A program made the translations under genes and the position numbers. The notes beneath the pieces were generated by a model. It was not told the origin of the DNA and did not search any database. It saw only the letters and a list, made by a program, of their open reading frames with translations. Of a stretch of DNA of 64,000 bases, positions 48,841-57,370 are shown one piece after another. The number at the start of each line of letters is the position of its first letter. Positions within the stretch are counted from its first letter, which is position 1. Source of the DNA: an uncultured Jannaschia sp. (GTDB taxonomy: Bacteria > Pseudomonadota > Alphaproteobacteria > Rhodobacterales > Rhodobacteraceae); NCBI RefSeq assembly GCF_947494055.1, contig NZ_CANLTR010000005.1, forward strand, positions 62,001 to 126,000. Reading direction: 5' to 3'.

Positions 48841-49779
48841 ATGCCGCATTTCGTCGACGCCGACGCGACGGACGTCGAGGTTCACGACGACCGCTTCATC
48901 GGCGCGGTTCTGGGCAATGCCTGGCTGGAACGCCTCGCCACGGGTTTCCGTTGGGTCGAGGGGCCGGTCTGGATGGGCGACTGGGACTGCCTGCTGTTCC
49001 AGGACCTGCCGGCGAACCGGACGATGCGCTGGACCGACGGGTTGTTTGGAGCGGAGGGACGGGCCGAGATCTTCCGCGCGCCCTCGCATTACGCCAACGG
49101 ACAGGCGCGCGACCGCGAGGGACGGCTGCTCGCCTGCTCGCAGGGTCTGCGGGCGGTGACGCGGACGGAACGCGATGGCAGCGTCACCACGATCGCCGAC
49201 AGCCATGACGGTCTGAGGCTCAACGCACCCAACGACATCGTCGTCAGTCGCGACGGCGCGATCTGGTTCACCGACCCACTCTACGGTCTGCTGTCCGACT
49301 ACGAGGGCGGTCGGCGGCCGAGCGAACAGCGGCCGGCCGTCTACCGCATTCCGCCCGGCTCCGACCGGCCCGAACGGATGGTGGACGACCTCGTCGGGCC
49401 GAACGGTCTCGCATTCTCGCCCGACGAACGACGGTTCTACGTGTCCGAAACGGGCGACGAGTCGTTACCCGATCCCGACCGCTTCATCCGGGTCTACGAC
49501 GTGGCCGAGGACGGCGCCCTGTCGAACGGACGCGAGTTCGCCCGCATCGCGCCGGGCTGCTGCGACGGCATGGCGATCGACGAGAACGGCTGGCTGTGGT
49601 CGAGTGCGGAGGACGGGGTGCACGTCTTCGCGCCGGACGGCACGCTGCTCGGCAAGGTCTTCGTGCCCGAACGGGTCTCCAACCTCGCCTTCGGCGGGCG
49701 CCTGCTGAACCGTCTGTTCATCACCGGCGCGACCTCGCTCTACGCGCTCACCGTGAACGTGCGCGGCGCGGCGGGCTGA
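48841..49779 (+). CDS. SMP-30/gluconolactonase-family lactonase
   Basis: 312 residues, six-bladed beta-propeller of the SMP-30 family. The metal-site Glu in FRWVEGPVW, the Asn in LNAPNDIVV and the Asp in GLAFSPDER blocks are intact. It hydrolyses aldonolactones such as gluconolactone. Its place after zwf suggests glucono- or related lactone hydrolysis, although 6-phosphogluconolactone is normally handled by another family. ATG at 48841 behind gtggggagg. A weak hairpin (CGCGCC/GGCGCG at 49783-49802) follows the stop. Confidence 0.9.
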   Translation: MPHFVDADATDVEVHDDRFIGAVLGNAWLERLATGFRWVEGPVWMGDWDCLLFQDLPANRTMRWTDGLFGAEGRAEIFRAPSHYANGQARDREGRLLACSQGLRAVTRTERDGSVTTIADSHDGLRLNAPNDIVVSRDGAIWFTDPLYGLLSDYEGGRRPSEQRPAVYRIPPGSDRPERMVDDLVGPNGLAFSPDERRFYVSETGDESLPDPDRFIRVYDVAEDGALSNGREFARIAPGCCDGMAIDENGWLWSSAEDGVHVFAPDGTLLGKVFVPERVSNLAFGGRLLNRLFITGATSLYALTVNVRGAAG

Positions 49780-50176
49780 GGCCGCGCCAACCGGCCGGCG
49801 CGTTGGCTACGATCAGTTCCGACAGGGCGGTCGCCGCAGATCGAGTGAGCTTGGATACATCCTGTCTGCGCCGGTGCAGGTGAACGGAGCGCGGTTGTCG
49901 ATCGGAATCTGGAAGCCAGCAGCCATTCCAAGCGGGCGCCGTCGTCGGACCGCGCCTGCAGGTTCGGGGAGTGGAGGGCTCCGTGTCGCCGACCGTGCGA
50001 CCATGTCGAAGGTCGTTTTGGGCAACACCAATGCGACTGCGATCACAATCGGCTAAGACAAGTCCGACTTGATCCTCAAGGACCCGCGCGCCGGAATGTC
50101 CACTCGCTCCGCATGACGCGATGACGTTCCATCGGCGCGACCGATCCATTACCAAGGTGAAAAAGGGAAACCGGGC
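49780..50176. other. Non-coding stretch before the double-NTF2 gene
   Basis: 397 bases. Apart from the weak hairpin at 49783-49802 I see no gene, tRNA or clear operator. Short open frames (for example 49874-50056 plus and 49813-50046 minus) look like chance frames: low-complexity and without a ribosome binding site. The promoter of the gene at 50177 must lie here. Confidence 0.55.
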
Positions 50177-51166
50177 ATGTCGTTTCAGACCGAGAAGGCA
50201 CTCGTACTGGCGCATCACGCGGCGCTCGACCGTGCGAGGCTGGACGACGTGGCCGCCATCCTCGCCGCGCGCACTTCGCCGGACTGGCTCTGGCGGGGAA
50301 TGCATCCGTTCCACGAGCAGCGCGGCGCGGACGCCGTCGCGCGCAGCTTCTGGACCCCGTTCCTTCGGGCCATGTCAACTGTCCAGCGCCGCCCCGACAT
50401 CTTCTTCGCCGGCCGCAACGAGCTCGCGGCCGGCGGGGTCTGGGTCGTGCAGATGGGGCACCTGATGGGTCTGCTCGACGCGCCCTTCCTCGGCATCCCG
50501 CCCACGTACCGCATCGCGATGCTGCGCTACGTGGAGTTCAACCGGGTCGAGGGAGACCGGATCGTCGAAACCGCCTTCTTCTGCGACCTGCCGCACCTAA
50601 TGCGACAGGCCGGCCTCGACCCGTTCCCCGAGCAGACGGCGCAGCATCTCGTGCAGCCCGGGCCGCGCACGCATGACGGGCTCCTGCTGGCGGATGCCGA
50701 TCCGGCCGAGGGCGCCTCGACGCTTGCGCTGATCGAGACGATGATCGGCGACATCGACTCGCGCGAGCGGTTCGCAGCGCCGGAGGTAGAGCTCGCCCGA
50801 AGCTGGCACGACGACATGATCTGGTGGGGGCCGGAGGGGATCGGCGCGACCTACACGATCCCGCGCTATATCGCGCAGCACCAGCGCCCGTTCCGCGAAG
50901 AGTTGTCGGACCGCGCCTTCAACGGCCATGTCGCGCGTGTCGCCGAAGGGAGCTACGGCGGCTTTTTCGGCTGGCCCAACCTCACCCTCACGAATGCCGG
51001 TCGCTATCTCGGCGTCGACGGCGACGGCACGACGCGGGCCGACATGCGCGTGGTCGACCTCTACCGCCGGGAGGGCGACAAGCTGGCGGAGAACTGGATC
51101 TTCATCGACCTGCTGCATTTCCTGAACATGCAGGGCGTCGACGTGCTTGCCGGGCTTTCGCCCTGA
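50177..51166 (+). CDS. Double NTF2/SnoaL-like domain protein (type B, long)
   Basis: 329 residues, no signal peptide. Two NTF2/SnoaL-like folds follow each other: about 10-150 (GMHPFHEQRGADAVARSFW, RIVETAFFCDLPHLM) and about 180-325 (SWHDDMIWWGPEGIGATY, DKLAENWIFIDLLHFL). The second half matches the single-domain protein encoded at 56870-57370 in its key blocks (His-Asp near the start; an [13 protein letters not shown] strand near the end). Such folds host isomerases, dehydratases, cyclases and ring-opening enzymes, so an enzymatic role on a small molecule is likely. ATG at 50177. It converges on the gene at 51170 with a 3-base gap. Confidence 0.75.
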   Translation: MSFQTEKALVLAHHAALDRARLDDVAAILAARTSPDWLWRGMHPFHEQRGADAVARSFWTPFLRAMSTVQRRPDIFFAGRNELAAGGVWVVQMGHLMGLLDAPFLGIPPTYRIAMLRYVEFNRVEGDRIVETAFFCDLPHLMRQAGLDPFPEQTAQHLVQPGPRTHDGLLLADADPAEGASTLALIETMIGDIDSRERFAAPEVELARSWHDDMIWWGPEGIGATYTIPRYIAQHQRPFREELSDRAFNGHVARVAEGSYGGFFGWPNLTLTNAGRYLGVDGDGTTRADMRVVDLYRREGDKLAENWIFIDLLHFLNMQGVDVLAGLSP

Positions 51167-51169
51167 CGG

Positions 51170-52354
51170 TCAGGCCTCGGGCGGGATCTCGATCTCGTCG
51201 ATAGCCGTCTTGTCGGCCATCTGGGCGAGCTTGATTTGCATCAGGACGGACATCTCGTCGTAGTTCGTCCATTCCTCGACGACGCGGCCCTCCTTCACGT
51301 GAAAATGGCTCATACCCATTACCTGCACCCGCTTGCCGGTGGGCGCGCCGAGCGAATCCATCACGCCCCATCCCAGGTGATGCCCCTCCATGATCCAGCG
51401 CACGGCGACCTTGGTGCCGCCCTCCTCGCTGGGCACGGAGCAGATGTGCTGCGGCAGGAAGAAGCCGTCCGGGAAGGCGGCATACAGGCCGACGATCTGA
51501 TGCGTGATCGCGGCGTGGCCGTTGAGCTCCTTCATGAGCGGCCCGTGATAGGCCACGGTCGGCGCGTAGGCCCGCTTGACGCGGCCGAACATCCGGCGGT
51601 TGTGGACGTCGTGCAGCCATTCCAGCGTCTCGCGCTCGACCTCGTTGCCGGCCAGCGAGAGGTCCGGTTCGCTGGCGGGCGGATACTGCCCGATCAGGCG
51701 ACCGTTCTCGCCCATGTCCACGGCGAGGAGGCCGCGCTCGAAGTAGGAATGCGCGAGGTCGCGGGCATAGACCTGCGGGTCGAGTCCGATCTGCACGACC
51801 TGCGCCATGGAATCGACCACCAGCCATTCGCGGTAGATCCTGTTCTCGTGGATCAGGCAATCGGCGATCGTGCGGGCGGTGTAGGTGCGGCCACTGGGCT
51901 TGCCGTAGATGCCTGGCTGGGTGTGGCGTCCTGTTCCCGTGACGAGATGCGAGGTGTAGAATCCGTCATCCTCGTTGCCGGACCAGATCACCTGTGTCGC
52001 CATGCCCCGCCGCTCGGGCAGCATGAACAGGCGCTGGATCGTGTTCTGAACGACCTCCTCGCGCGTGTAGGTCGTGCCGGTCGAACTGTAGACGACGCAA
52101 TCGTGCGTGTAGTGCGTGTAGATGAGGCCGACGTCGCGCTCGTCCCAGATCCTGTGGGTGCAACGAATGATGTAATCGACGATGTCGGTGTAGCAGGCGT
52201 CGAAGCCGCGCATCGGCTGGGCACGCGGCCGGTCGTTCGGAACGAGATCGACGAAGTCCCGCCGCTCGGCCTGGAGGATGTTTCGGGCAACAAGGACGCC
52301 TTCTCCATCAGCTACGTTGCTCTTTACACCCATGTTGCACCCAGAATCTGACAT
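51170..52354 (-). CDS. Double NTF2/SnoaL-like domain protein (type A)
   Basis: 394 residues, no signal peptide. First fold about 50-200 and second about 225-375. The block IADCLIHENRIYREWLVVD followed by VQIGLDPQVYARDLA matches IADCAVRDDTIYDEWLIRD and RQMGQEPWDYARDL of the protein at 60499-61473, so the two are paralogs. The second fold includes ELNGHAAI and SHFHVKEGRVVEEWTNYDE. Start is unclear: ATG at 52354 lacks a good ribosome binding site and an ATG at 52333 is also open. It reads divergently from the ABC importer across the LacI-type operators. Confidence 0.75.
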   Translation of the reverse strand: MSDSGCNMGVKSNVADGEGVLVARNILQAERRDFVDLVPNDRPRAQPMRGFDACYTDIVDYIIRCTHRIWDERDVGLIYTHYTHDCVVYSSTGTTYTREEVVQNTIQRLFMLPERRGMATQVIWSGNEDDGFYTSHLVTGTGRHTQPGIYGKPSGRTYTARTIADCLIHENRIYREWLVVDSMAQVVQIGLDPQVYARDLAHSYFERGLLAVDMGENGRLIGQYPPASEPDLSLAGNEVERETLEWLHDVHNRRMFGRVKRAYAPTVAYHGPLMKELNGHAAITHQIVGLYAAFPDGFFLPQHICSVPSEEGGTKVAVRWIMEGHHLGWGVMDSLGAPTGKRVQVMGMSHFHVKEGRVVEEWTNYDEMSVLMQIKLAQMADKTAIDEIEIPPEA

Positions 52355-52379
52355 ATCGTCGCAGGTATGGAACCATATC

Positions 52380-52395
52380 TTGCATACGCTTGCAA
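52380..52395. promoter_or_regulatory. LacI-type operator, upstream copy
   Basis: TTGCATA-CG-CTTGCAA: five bases of each half (TTGCA/TGCAA) are exact inverses around a central CG, the classic layout of LacI/GalR-family operators. It lies in the divergent region between the double-NTF2 gene (start 52354) and the ABC importer (start 52563). The LacI-type gene of the same cluster is the obvious candidate regulator. Confidence 0.65.
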
Positions 52396-52481
52396 CAACC
52401 TGCGTGGATTTGCCCGATTGTGTTCGCTAGGGCTTACGGGCGGGAATACTGACGCAGCATTCAAACGGGTGGTTAAGATTG

Positions 52482-52511
52482 TTGCAGTCGTATTCAAGCG
52501 ACGCTAGCGTC
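52482..52511. promoter_or_regulatory. Second LacI-like half-match and adjoining perfect palindrome
   Basis: TTGCAGT-CG-TATTCAA (52482-52497) is an imperfect copy of the same pattern: four of seven positions invert around CG. It is centred 102 bases from the first copy, a distance compatible with looping. Immediately after, GACGCTAGCGTC (52500-52511) is a perfect 12-base palindrome with a TA centre, 51 bases before the binding-protein start. Confidence 0.5.
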
Positions 52512-52562
52512 ATCCAAAACGTGCCGGGTCACCGGCCATCCAGCTCTGACGGGGAGAATGGA

Positions 52563-53801
52563 ATGAGCACTATCACAAGGTCGGGCATTGCGGTTTGCGC
52601 CCTCCTTTCGATGACCGGTCTGGCCGCGGCCGAATGCGGGATCGAGAGCGGCTCCGTCCGCATCCTCTCGAACGACTTCGCCGCCCTCCACGCCGTCGCC
52701 GATGCCGCGCAGACCTGCGCCAGCGACACGGTCGAGGTGACGAAGAACCAGACGGAAGAGCACAAGAACATCCAGGTTCCGGCGCTGTCGATCGATCCGG
52801 CAACCTACACGGTCGCGGTCATTGCCACGAACTCGATCGTGCCGCTCCTCAACGACGACCTGATTCGCCCGCTCGACGACCTCGTGGCCGAGCACGGGCA
52901 ACAGCTGACCGAGCAGCAGCTGATCCGTGTCGGCGACAACATCATGGCCATCGCCTTCATGGCGAACGCCCAGCACCTGTTCTACCGCGAGGACGTCCTT
53001 GAAGAGCACGGCATCGCGGTCCCGACCAGCTACGAGGAGGTTTTCGCCGCGGCGGAAACCCTGCGCGAGGCCGGCGCGATGGAGACGCCGCTCGCGGCGA
53101 GCTACAAGCCCGGCTGGGACCTCGGCGCGGAGTTCGTGAACACCTATCTTGGCACGGGCAACGACTTCTTCGCCCCCGGCTCCGCCGAGCTCGCCATCGA
53201 CAACGAGGACGGGCTGCGCACGCTCGAGACCATGAAGCAGATGGTCGACTACATGGATGCCGACTGGGCGACCTACGACAGCAACGGTCAGAAACCCGTC
53301 TGGGATGCCGGTGACGTCGCTCTGGCGATTCAGTGGGGCTCGCGCGCCGGGGCCTACATCGCCGACGATAGTCCGGCCCCCGAGATCGCCGATGCCACGG
53401 CCTTCGCCGCCTCCCCGACGATCGCGGGCAACTCGATCCCGGCCGTGGCGATGTGGTGGGACGGATTCACCATCGCGAAGAACATCTCCGACGAGGACGC
53501 GGAGGCATCGTTCATCGCGATGATGGAGGGCATCTCCCCCGAGATGATGCAGGAGAATGCCGACGCGGCGGTCTGGCTGATCGACGGCTATGAGCCCACG
53601 CCCGCTTCGGAAGGCGTGATCGCCGATCTGCAGGGCGGCGCGCGATCCTTTCCGATGCTGCCCTATATGGGCCTGCTGCACACGGCGCTCGGCGACAACC
53701 TGACCGAATACCTGCAGGGCAACGAGAGCGCGGAGCAAGCCCTGGCCGACGTGACCGCGGCCTATACGACGGCCGCGCGGGAAGCCGGGTTCCTGAACTG
53801 A
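52563..53801 (+). CDS. ABC importer solute-binding protein (extracellular, family 1 type)
   Basis: 412 residues. Signal peptide to about AAAEC (residue 22), with ATG at 52563 following ggggagaatgg. The mature part is a cluster B/D-type binding fold: YREDVLEEHGIAVPTSYEEVFAA, GWDLGAEFVN and AIQWGSRAGAY. The many acidic and aromatic residues (YMDADWATYDS, WWDGFTIAKN) are in line with binding of sugars, polyols or similar compounds. It is the first gene of the long operon; a hairpin follows its stop. Confidence 0.93.
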   Translation: MSTITRSGIAVCALLSMTGLAAAECGIESGSVRILSNDFAALHAVADAAQTCASDTVEVTKNQTEEHKNIQVPALSIDPATYTVAVIATNSIVPLLNDDLIRPLDDLVAEHGQQLTEQQLIRVGDNIMAIAFMANAQHLFYREDVLEEHGIAVPTSYEEVFAAAETLREAGAMETPLAASYKPGWDLGAEFVNTYLGTGNDFFAPGSAELAIDNEDGLRTLETMKQMVDYMDADWATYDSNGQKPVWDAGDVALAIQWGSRAGAYIADDSPAPEIADATAFAASPTIAGNSIPAVAMWWDGFTIAKNISDEDAEASFIAMMEGISPEMMQENADAAVWLIDGYEPTPASEGVIADLQGGARSFPMLPYMGLLHTALGDNLTEYLQGNESAEQALADVTAAYTTAAREAGFLN

Positions 53802-53811
53802 GCCGAGCCTG

Positions 53812-53835
53812 ACGGGGCCGCGCTGCCGGCCCCGT
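53812..53835 (+). terminator. Hairpin between binding-protein and permease genes
   Basis: ACGGGGCCG (53812-53820) pairs with CGGCCCCGT (53827-53835) over nine bases across the loop CGCTGC, 10 bases past the stop. It lacks a T-run, so it most likely causes partial termination or protects the binding-protein mRNA, giving excess binding protein over permease. Confidence 0.6.
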
Positions 53836-53887
53836 TCGCTTCGACCCGATAGACCCGCGCCGCAAGGCGGTCCGGAAGGAGACGGGC

Positions 53888-54916
53888 ATGCCGCACAGGA
53901 CCTTCCTCGCCTTCATCTGGCCCTCGCTGCTGGCGATGATCCTGTTCATCGCGATCCCGATCATCTCGGTTGCCTACCAGTCGCTCTATATCGAGCACGA
54001 GCAGATCCTCGTCACATCGGAGAATTGCGGCCCCTTCGGCTGTACCTCATCGGTCAGCGTCGACCGCGCCGCGATGGCGCGACTGGTGGAGGAGCAGCCA
54101 GCGGGCCGCTACAACGGGCTCGGCACCTATACCAACGCGAGCCACCTCGCCACGGACGAGATCGCTGCGATCGTCGCCAGCAGCGAGAACTTCAACGAGA
54201 TCCGCAACCGGATCATGAACCTGCCCTTCTACAAGGCGCTCATCTTCACGTTGGCCTACACCTTCATCGTCACCCCGCTGGTGATTGTGCTGGGCTTCGT
54301 CATCGCGGTGGTCGTGAACTCGATCCCGCAGATGCTGAAGGGGCCGGTGATCTTCTTCTCGCTCCTGCCGATGCTGGTGACGCCGCTCGTCGGCTCGCTC
54401 GTCCTGTTCTGGATGATCGACAGCCGCGGCATCATCGGCGCGGGGCTGCAGGCGCTGTTCGGCGACCCGACCCTGTCGCTCAAGGCCTCGCCGATGCTCA
54501 CCTGGGTCACCCTCTTCGTCTACGGCGTCTGGCATTCGGCGCCCTTCGCCTTCGTCGTCTTCTACGCCGGGCTCCAGACCGTGCCGACCGACACGCTGGA
54601 GAGCGCGATGGTCGACGGCGCCAGCCGGTGGGAGCGCATCCGCTTCGTGGTGATGCCCTACCTCCTGCCGCTGGCGAGCTTCATCGCGCTGATGCAGCTC
54701 ATGGACAATTTCCGCATCTTCGAGCCGATCATCGGCTTCTCCGCCGCTGCCAGCGCGACCTCGCTCAGCTACCTCATCTACAGCGACCTGCGGGCCGGAA
54801 ACTCGCCCCTCTTCGGGTCGGCGGCCGCCACGTCGATGCTGACCATAATCGGCGTCATCATCCTTCTCCTGCCGGTGCTTCATCGCAACTGGCGCGAGTT
54901 CAGCCGCAAGGTCTGA
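53888..54916 (+). CDS. ABC importer permease 1 (MalF/UgpA type)
   Basis: 342 residues, about six membrane segments. An N-terminal segment (about 8-32) is followed by a long periplasmic loop (about 33-115) with two cysteines six apart (Cys 47 and Cys 52) that could form a disulfide; the loop is unusually long for this family. The coupling EAA motif is ESAMVDGASRWERIRFVVMP. ATG at 53888 after a ggaaggagac site. It forms the inner-membrane channel with the next gene product. Confidence 0.92.
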   Translation: MPHRTFLAFIWPSLLAMILFIAIPIISVAYQSLYIEHEQILVTSENCGPFGCTSSVSVDRAAMARLVEEQPAGRYNGLGTYTNASHLATDEIAAIVASSENFNEIRNRIMNLPFYKALIFTLAYTFIVTPLVIVLGFVIAVVVNSIPQMLKGPVIFFSLLPMLVTPLVGSLVLFWMIDSRGIIGAGLQALFGDPTLSLKASPMLTWVTLFVYGVWHSAPFAFVVFYAGLQTVPTDTLESAMVDGASRWERIRFVVMPYLLPLASFIALMQLMDNFRIFEPIIGFSAAASATSLSYLIYSDLRAGNSPLFGSAAATSMLTIIGVIILLLPVLHRNWREFSRKV

Positions 54917-54930
54917 GGGAGGCCGCGCCG

Positions 54931-55812
54931 ATGTCGAACCCGTCACAACGCAAGCCGTTGCCCCTCGCGGTCCTCTCGACCGGCTTCGTGATCTTCTGGC
55001 TGATCGTCGCCGCCTTCCCGTTCCTGTGGACGATGTGGGGGTCGTTCAAGGTCGAGGGCGACTTCTTCTCCCGCGTGAACTGGGTGAACGCGATCACCGG
55101 CCCGATCACCGAACGGCAGACCGGATCGCCCTTCACCGATGCCGGCTACGAGGGCGCGTGGATCGCGCAGGAATTCTGGCGCGCCGTCGTCAACACGGCG
55201 ATCGTGACCGTCTCCGTCGTCGTGATCTCGCTCACTCTCGGCACGCTCGGCGGCTACGCGCTGGCCCGGTCGGGGTTCAAGTACACGTTCTGGCTCCTGA
55301 TGGCGGCGCTCGTCTTTCGCGCCATGCCGCACGTGACGCTCGTCTCGGGCTACCTGCTCCCGTTCTTCGAGCTCAACATCTGGGGCTTCCTGCCGACCAC
55401 GATCATCGTGCTCGTGGCGATCAACCAGCCCTTCACGCTCTGGATGCTGCACAGCTTCTTCCTGTCGATCCCGAAGGATCTCGACGAGAGCGCGATGGTC
55501 GACGGCTGCACCCGGTTCCAGGCGTTCCGGCTGGCGGTGATCCCGGTGATGTGGCCGGGCGTGGTGACGACGGGGCTGTTCAGCTTCCTGCTGGCCTACA
55601 ACGACTTTACCGTCACCTCGATGCTTCTCACGCAGGAGAACACGACCATGATCCCGAAGATCAACTCCTTCCTCGGCTCGACGCAGGAGGAGGGCAAGGT
55701 GATGTACGCCGTCGCCGCCGTGGTGTCGGCCATCGTGCCGCTCTTCGCGCTGATCCTGTTCTTCCAGCGCCAGATCGTCAGCGGGCTGACCGCCGGCGCG
55801 GTAAAGGGATAG
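54931..55812 (+). CDS. ABC importer permease 2 (MalG/UgpE type)
   Basis: 293 residues, about six membrane segments. The EAA coupling loop DLDESAMVDGCTRFQAFRLAVIP and the neighbouring ILVAINQPFTLWMLHSFF-like segment match MalG/UgpE-type permeases. The first periplasmic loop is long (about 38-75, RVNWVNAITGPITERQTG). ATG at 54931, 14 bases after the first permease stop, with gagggagg upstream. Confidence 0.92.
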   Translation: MSNPSQRKPLPLAVLSTGFVIFWLIVAAFPFLWTMWGSFKVEGDFFSRVNWVNAITGPITERQTGSPFTDAGYEGAWIAQEFWRAVVNTAIVTVSVVVISLTLGTLGGYALARSGFKYTFWLLMAALVFRAMPHVTLVSGYLLPFFELNIWGFLPTTIIVLVAINQPFTLWMLHSFFLSIPKDLDESAMVDGCTRFQAFRLAVIPVMWPGVVTTGLFSFLLAYNDFTVTSMLLTQENTTMIPKINSFLGSTQEEGKVMYAVAAVVSAIVPLFALILFFQRQIVSGLTAGAVKG

Positions 55813-55820
55813 GGGACGGC

Positions 55821-56873
55821 ATGGCGCGGTTGCAGCTCAAGAACGTCAACAAGCGGTGGGGCGACTTCGTCGGGGTGAAGGATTTCGACCTCGACATCGC
55901 CGACCAGGAGTTCCTCGTCCTGCTCGGCCCCTCGGGCTGCGGCAAGTCCACGATGATGCGGATGATCGCGGGGCTCGAGGACGTGACGGAGGGGGAGATC
56001 TGGCTCGGCGACCGGATGGTCAACAAGCTGGAGCCGAAGGACCGCGACATCTCGATGGTGTTCCAGTCCTACGGTCTCTACCCGAACCTGTCCGTCTACG
56101 AGAACATCCGCTTCCCGCTCCGCGTCCGGAAGGTCCCGAAGGAAAGCCACGACGAGATGGTGATGAAGGCCGTCCGCATGGTCGAGCTCGAGGCGTTCAT
56201 GGACCGTCGCCCGGCCGAGCTCTCCGGCGGGCAGCGGCAGCGCGTGGCGCTCGGCCGTGCCATCGTCCGCAAGCCGACCGTCTTCCTGATGGACGAGCCA
56301 CTTTCGAACCTCGACGCCAAGCTGCGCGTTTCCACCCGGGCGCAGATCAAGAACCTGCAATCGAAGCTCAAGACCACCACCGTCTACGTCACCCATGACC
56401 AGATCGAGGCGATGACCCTCGCCGACCGCGTCGTGGTGATGAACGCGGGCCGCATCCAGCAGGTCGGCACGCCCACCGACATCTACGACCACCCCGCCAA
56501 CGTCTTCGTGGCGAGCTTCATCGGCTCGCCGGCGATGAACCTCGTGGAGGGGCGGCTCGTGGACGGCACGTTCGAGGCCGAGGGAGTGCGCGTCGAGGGG
56601 CTGCCCGCACGCCATTCCGGCGACGTCACGCTGGGGTTCCGGGCCGAGGACGCGGAGATCGTGCCGGAGGGCGGCCAGATCGCCGCGCCGATGTACTCGA
56701 TCGAGCTTCTGGGCGAGGCGTCGATGATCACGTGGCGGCTCGGCGGCGCGCTGGTCTCGGTAAAGGCGGGCAAGGAGTACCGCGCCGAGATCGACGACAT
56801 CGTCCGCGCCCGCATCCCCGCCGGGATCTGCCACCTGTTCGACACCGCCAGTGGTGAGAGGATCCCGGCGTGA
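55821..56873 (+). CDS. ABC importer ATP-binding protein (MalK/UgpC type)
   Basis: 350 residues. Walker A GPSGCGKST at about 40, signature LSGGQRQR, Walker B FLMDEPLSNLD and the switch VTHDQIEAM are intact. After about residue 235 a TOBE-type regulatory domain (GFRAEDAEIVPEGG) completes the MalK architecture. It drives the two permeases. Its stop overlaps the GTG start of the next gene as GTGA, the first of a long chain of overlaps. Confidence 0.94.
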   Translation: MARLQLKNVNKRWGDFVGVKDFDLDIADQEFLVLLGPSGCGKSTMMRMIAGLEDVTEGEIWLGDRMVNKLEPKDRDISMVFQSYGLYPNLSVYENIRFPLRVRKVPKESHDEMVMKAVRMVELEAFMDRRPAELSGGQRQRVALGRAIVRKPTVFLMDEPLSNLDAKLRVSTRAQIKNLQSKLKTTTVYVTHDQIEAMTLADRVVVMNAGRIQQVGTPTDIYDHPANVFVASFIGSPAMNLVEGRLVDGTFEAEGVRVEGLPARHSGDVTLGFRAEDAEIVPEGGQIAAPMYSIELLGEASMITWRLGGALVSVKAGKEYRAEIDDIVRARIPAGICHLFDTASGERIPA

Positions 56874-57370
56874 CCCCGACCGAGCGGGTTGAGGCGACGC
56901 GGCAGGTGATCCTGCGGATGGAGGCGGCGCTGGCGGAAAACTCCGACGACATGGCGACCCATTTCCACGAGGATTTCCGCTGGATGGGCAACCAGGGTTG
57001 CGGCACCAAGCCGGACCTGCGGGCCTTCCGCGACAATTGGCAGCTTCCGCTGCGCGCCGCGTTCACCGAGCGGGAGTACAGGACCGAGCGGTTCATCTGC
57101 GAGGACGAGTGGGCCTCCTGCTTCGGCCACATCGAGGCCACGCATAGCGGCACGTTCATGGGCATCGCGGCGACGGGCAAGCGCGTGACGATCCCCTACA
57201 TGGATTTCTGGCAGGTCCGCGACGGGCGGATCGCGGACAACTGGGTCTCGGTCGACTTCGCCGCCGTCCTGGCGCAGCTCGGCCGCGACGTGTTCGACGG
57301 CCATGGCTGGGAGCATTTCGACGACGGCAGCCGCGTGCCGCCCCGTCCCGAGGGAGGCGTTGCACCATGA
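56870..57370 (+). CDS. Single-domain NTF2/SnoaL-like protein (type B, short)
   Basis: 166 residues, no signal peptide. One NTF2/SnoaL-like fold. [17 protein letters not shown] near residue 32, a central [18 protein letters not shown] strand pair and [18 protein letters not shown] near 125 match the second half of the protein at 50177-51166. His-Asp and Trp residues line the likely pocket, as in SnoaL-type isomerases and cyclases. GTG start overlapping the ATPase stop; stop overlapping the dehydrogenase start. The tight coupling to transporter and dehydrogenase implies an early catabolic step. Confidence 0.82.
   Translation: MTPTERVEATRQVILRMEAALAENSDDMATHFHEDFRWMGNQGCGTKPDLRAFRDNWQLPLRAAFTEREYRTERFICEDEWASCFGHIEATHSGTFMGIAATGKRVTIPYMDFWQVRDGRIADNWVSVDFAAVLAQLGRDVFDGHGWEHFDDGSRVPPRPEGGVAP

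Noticed and set aside
49813..50056. Short overlapping frames on both strands in the 397-base gap, considered as a small gene or pseudogene remnant
   Set aside because: Neither frame has a ribosome binding site or recognisable motif; composition looks like non-coding DNA.
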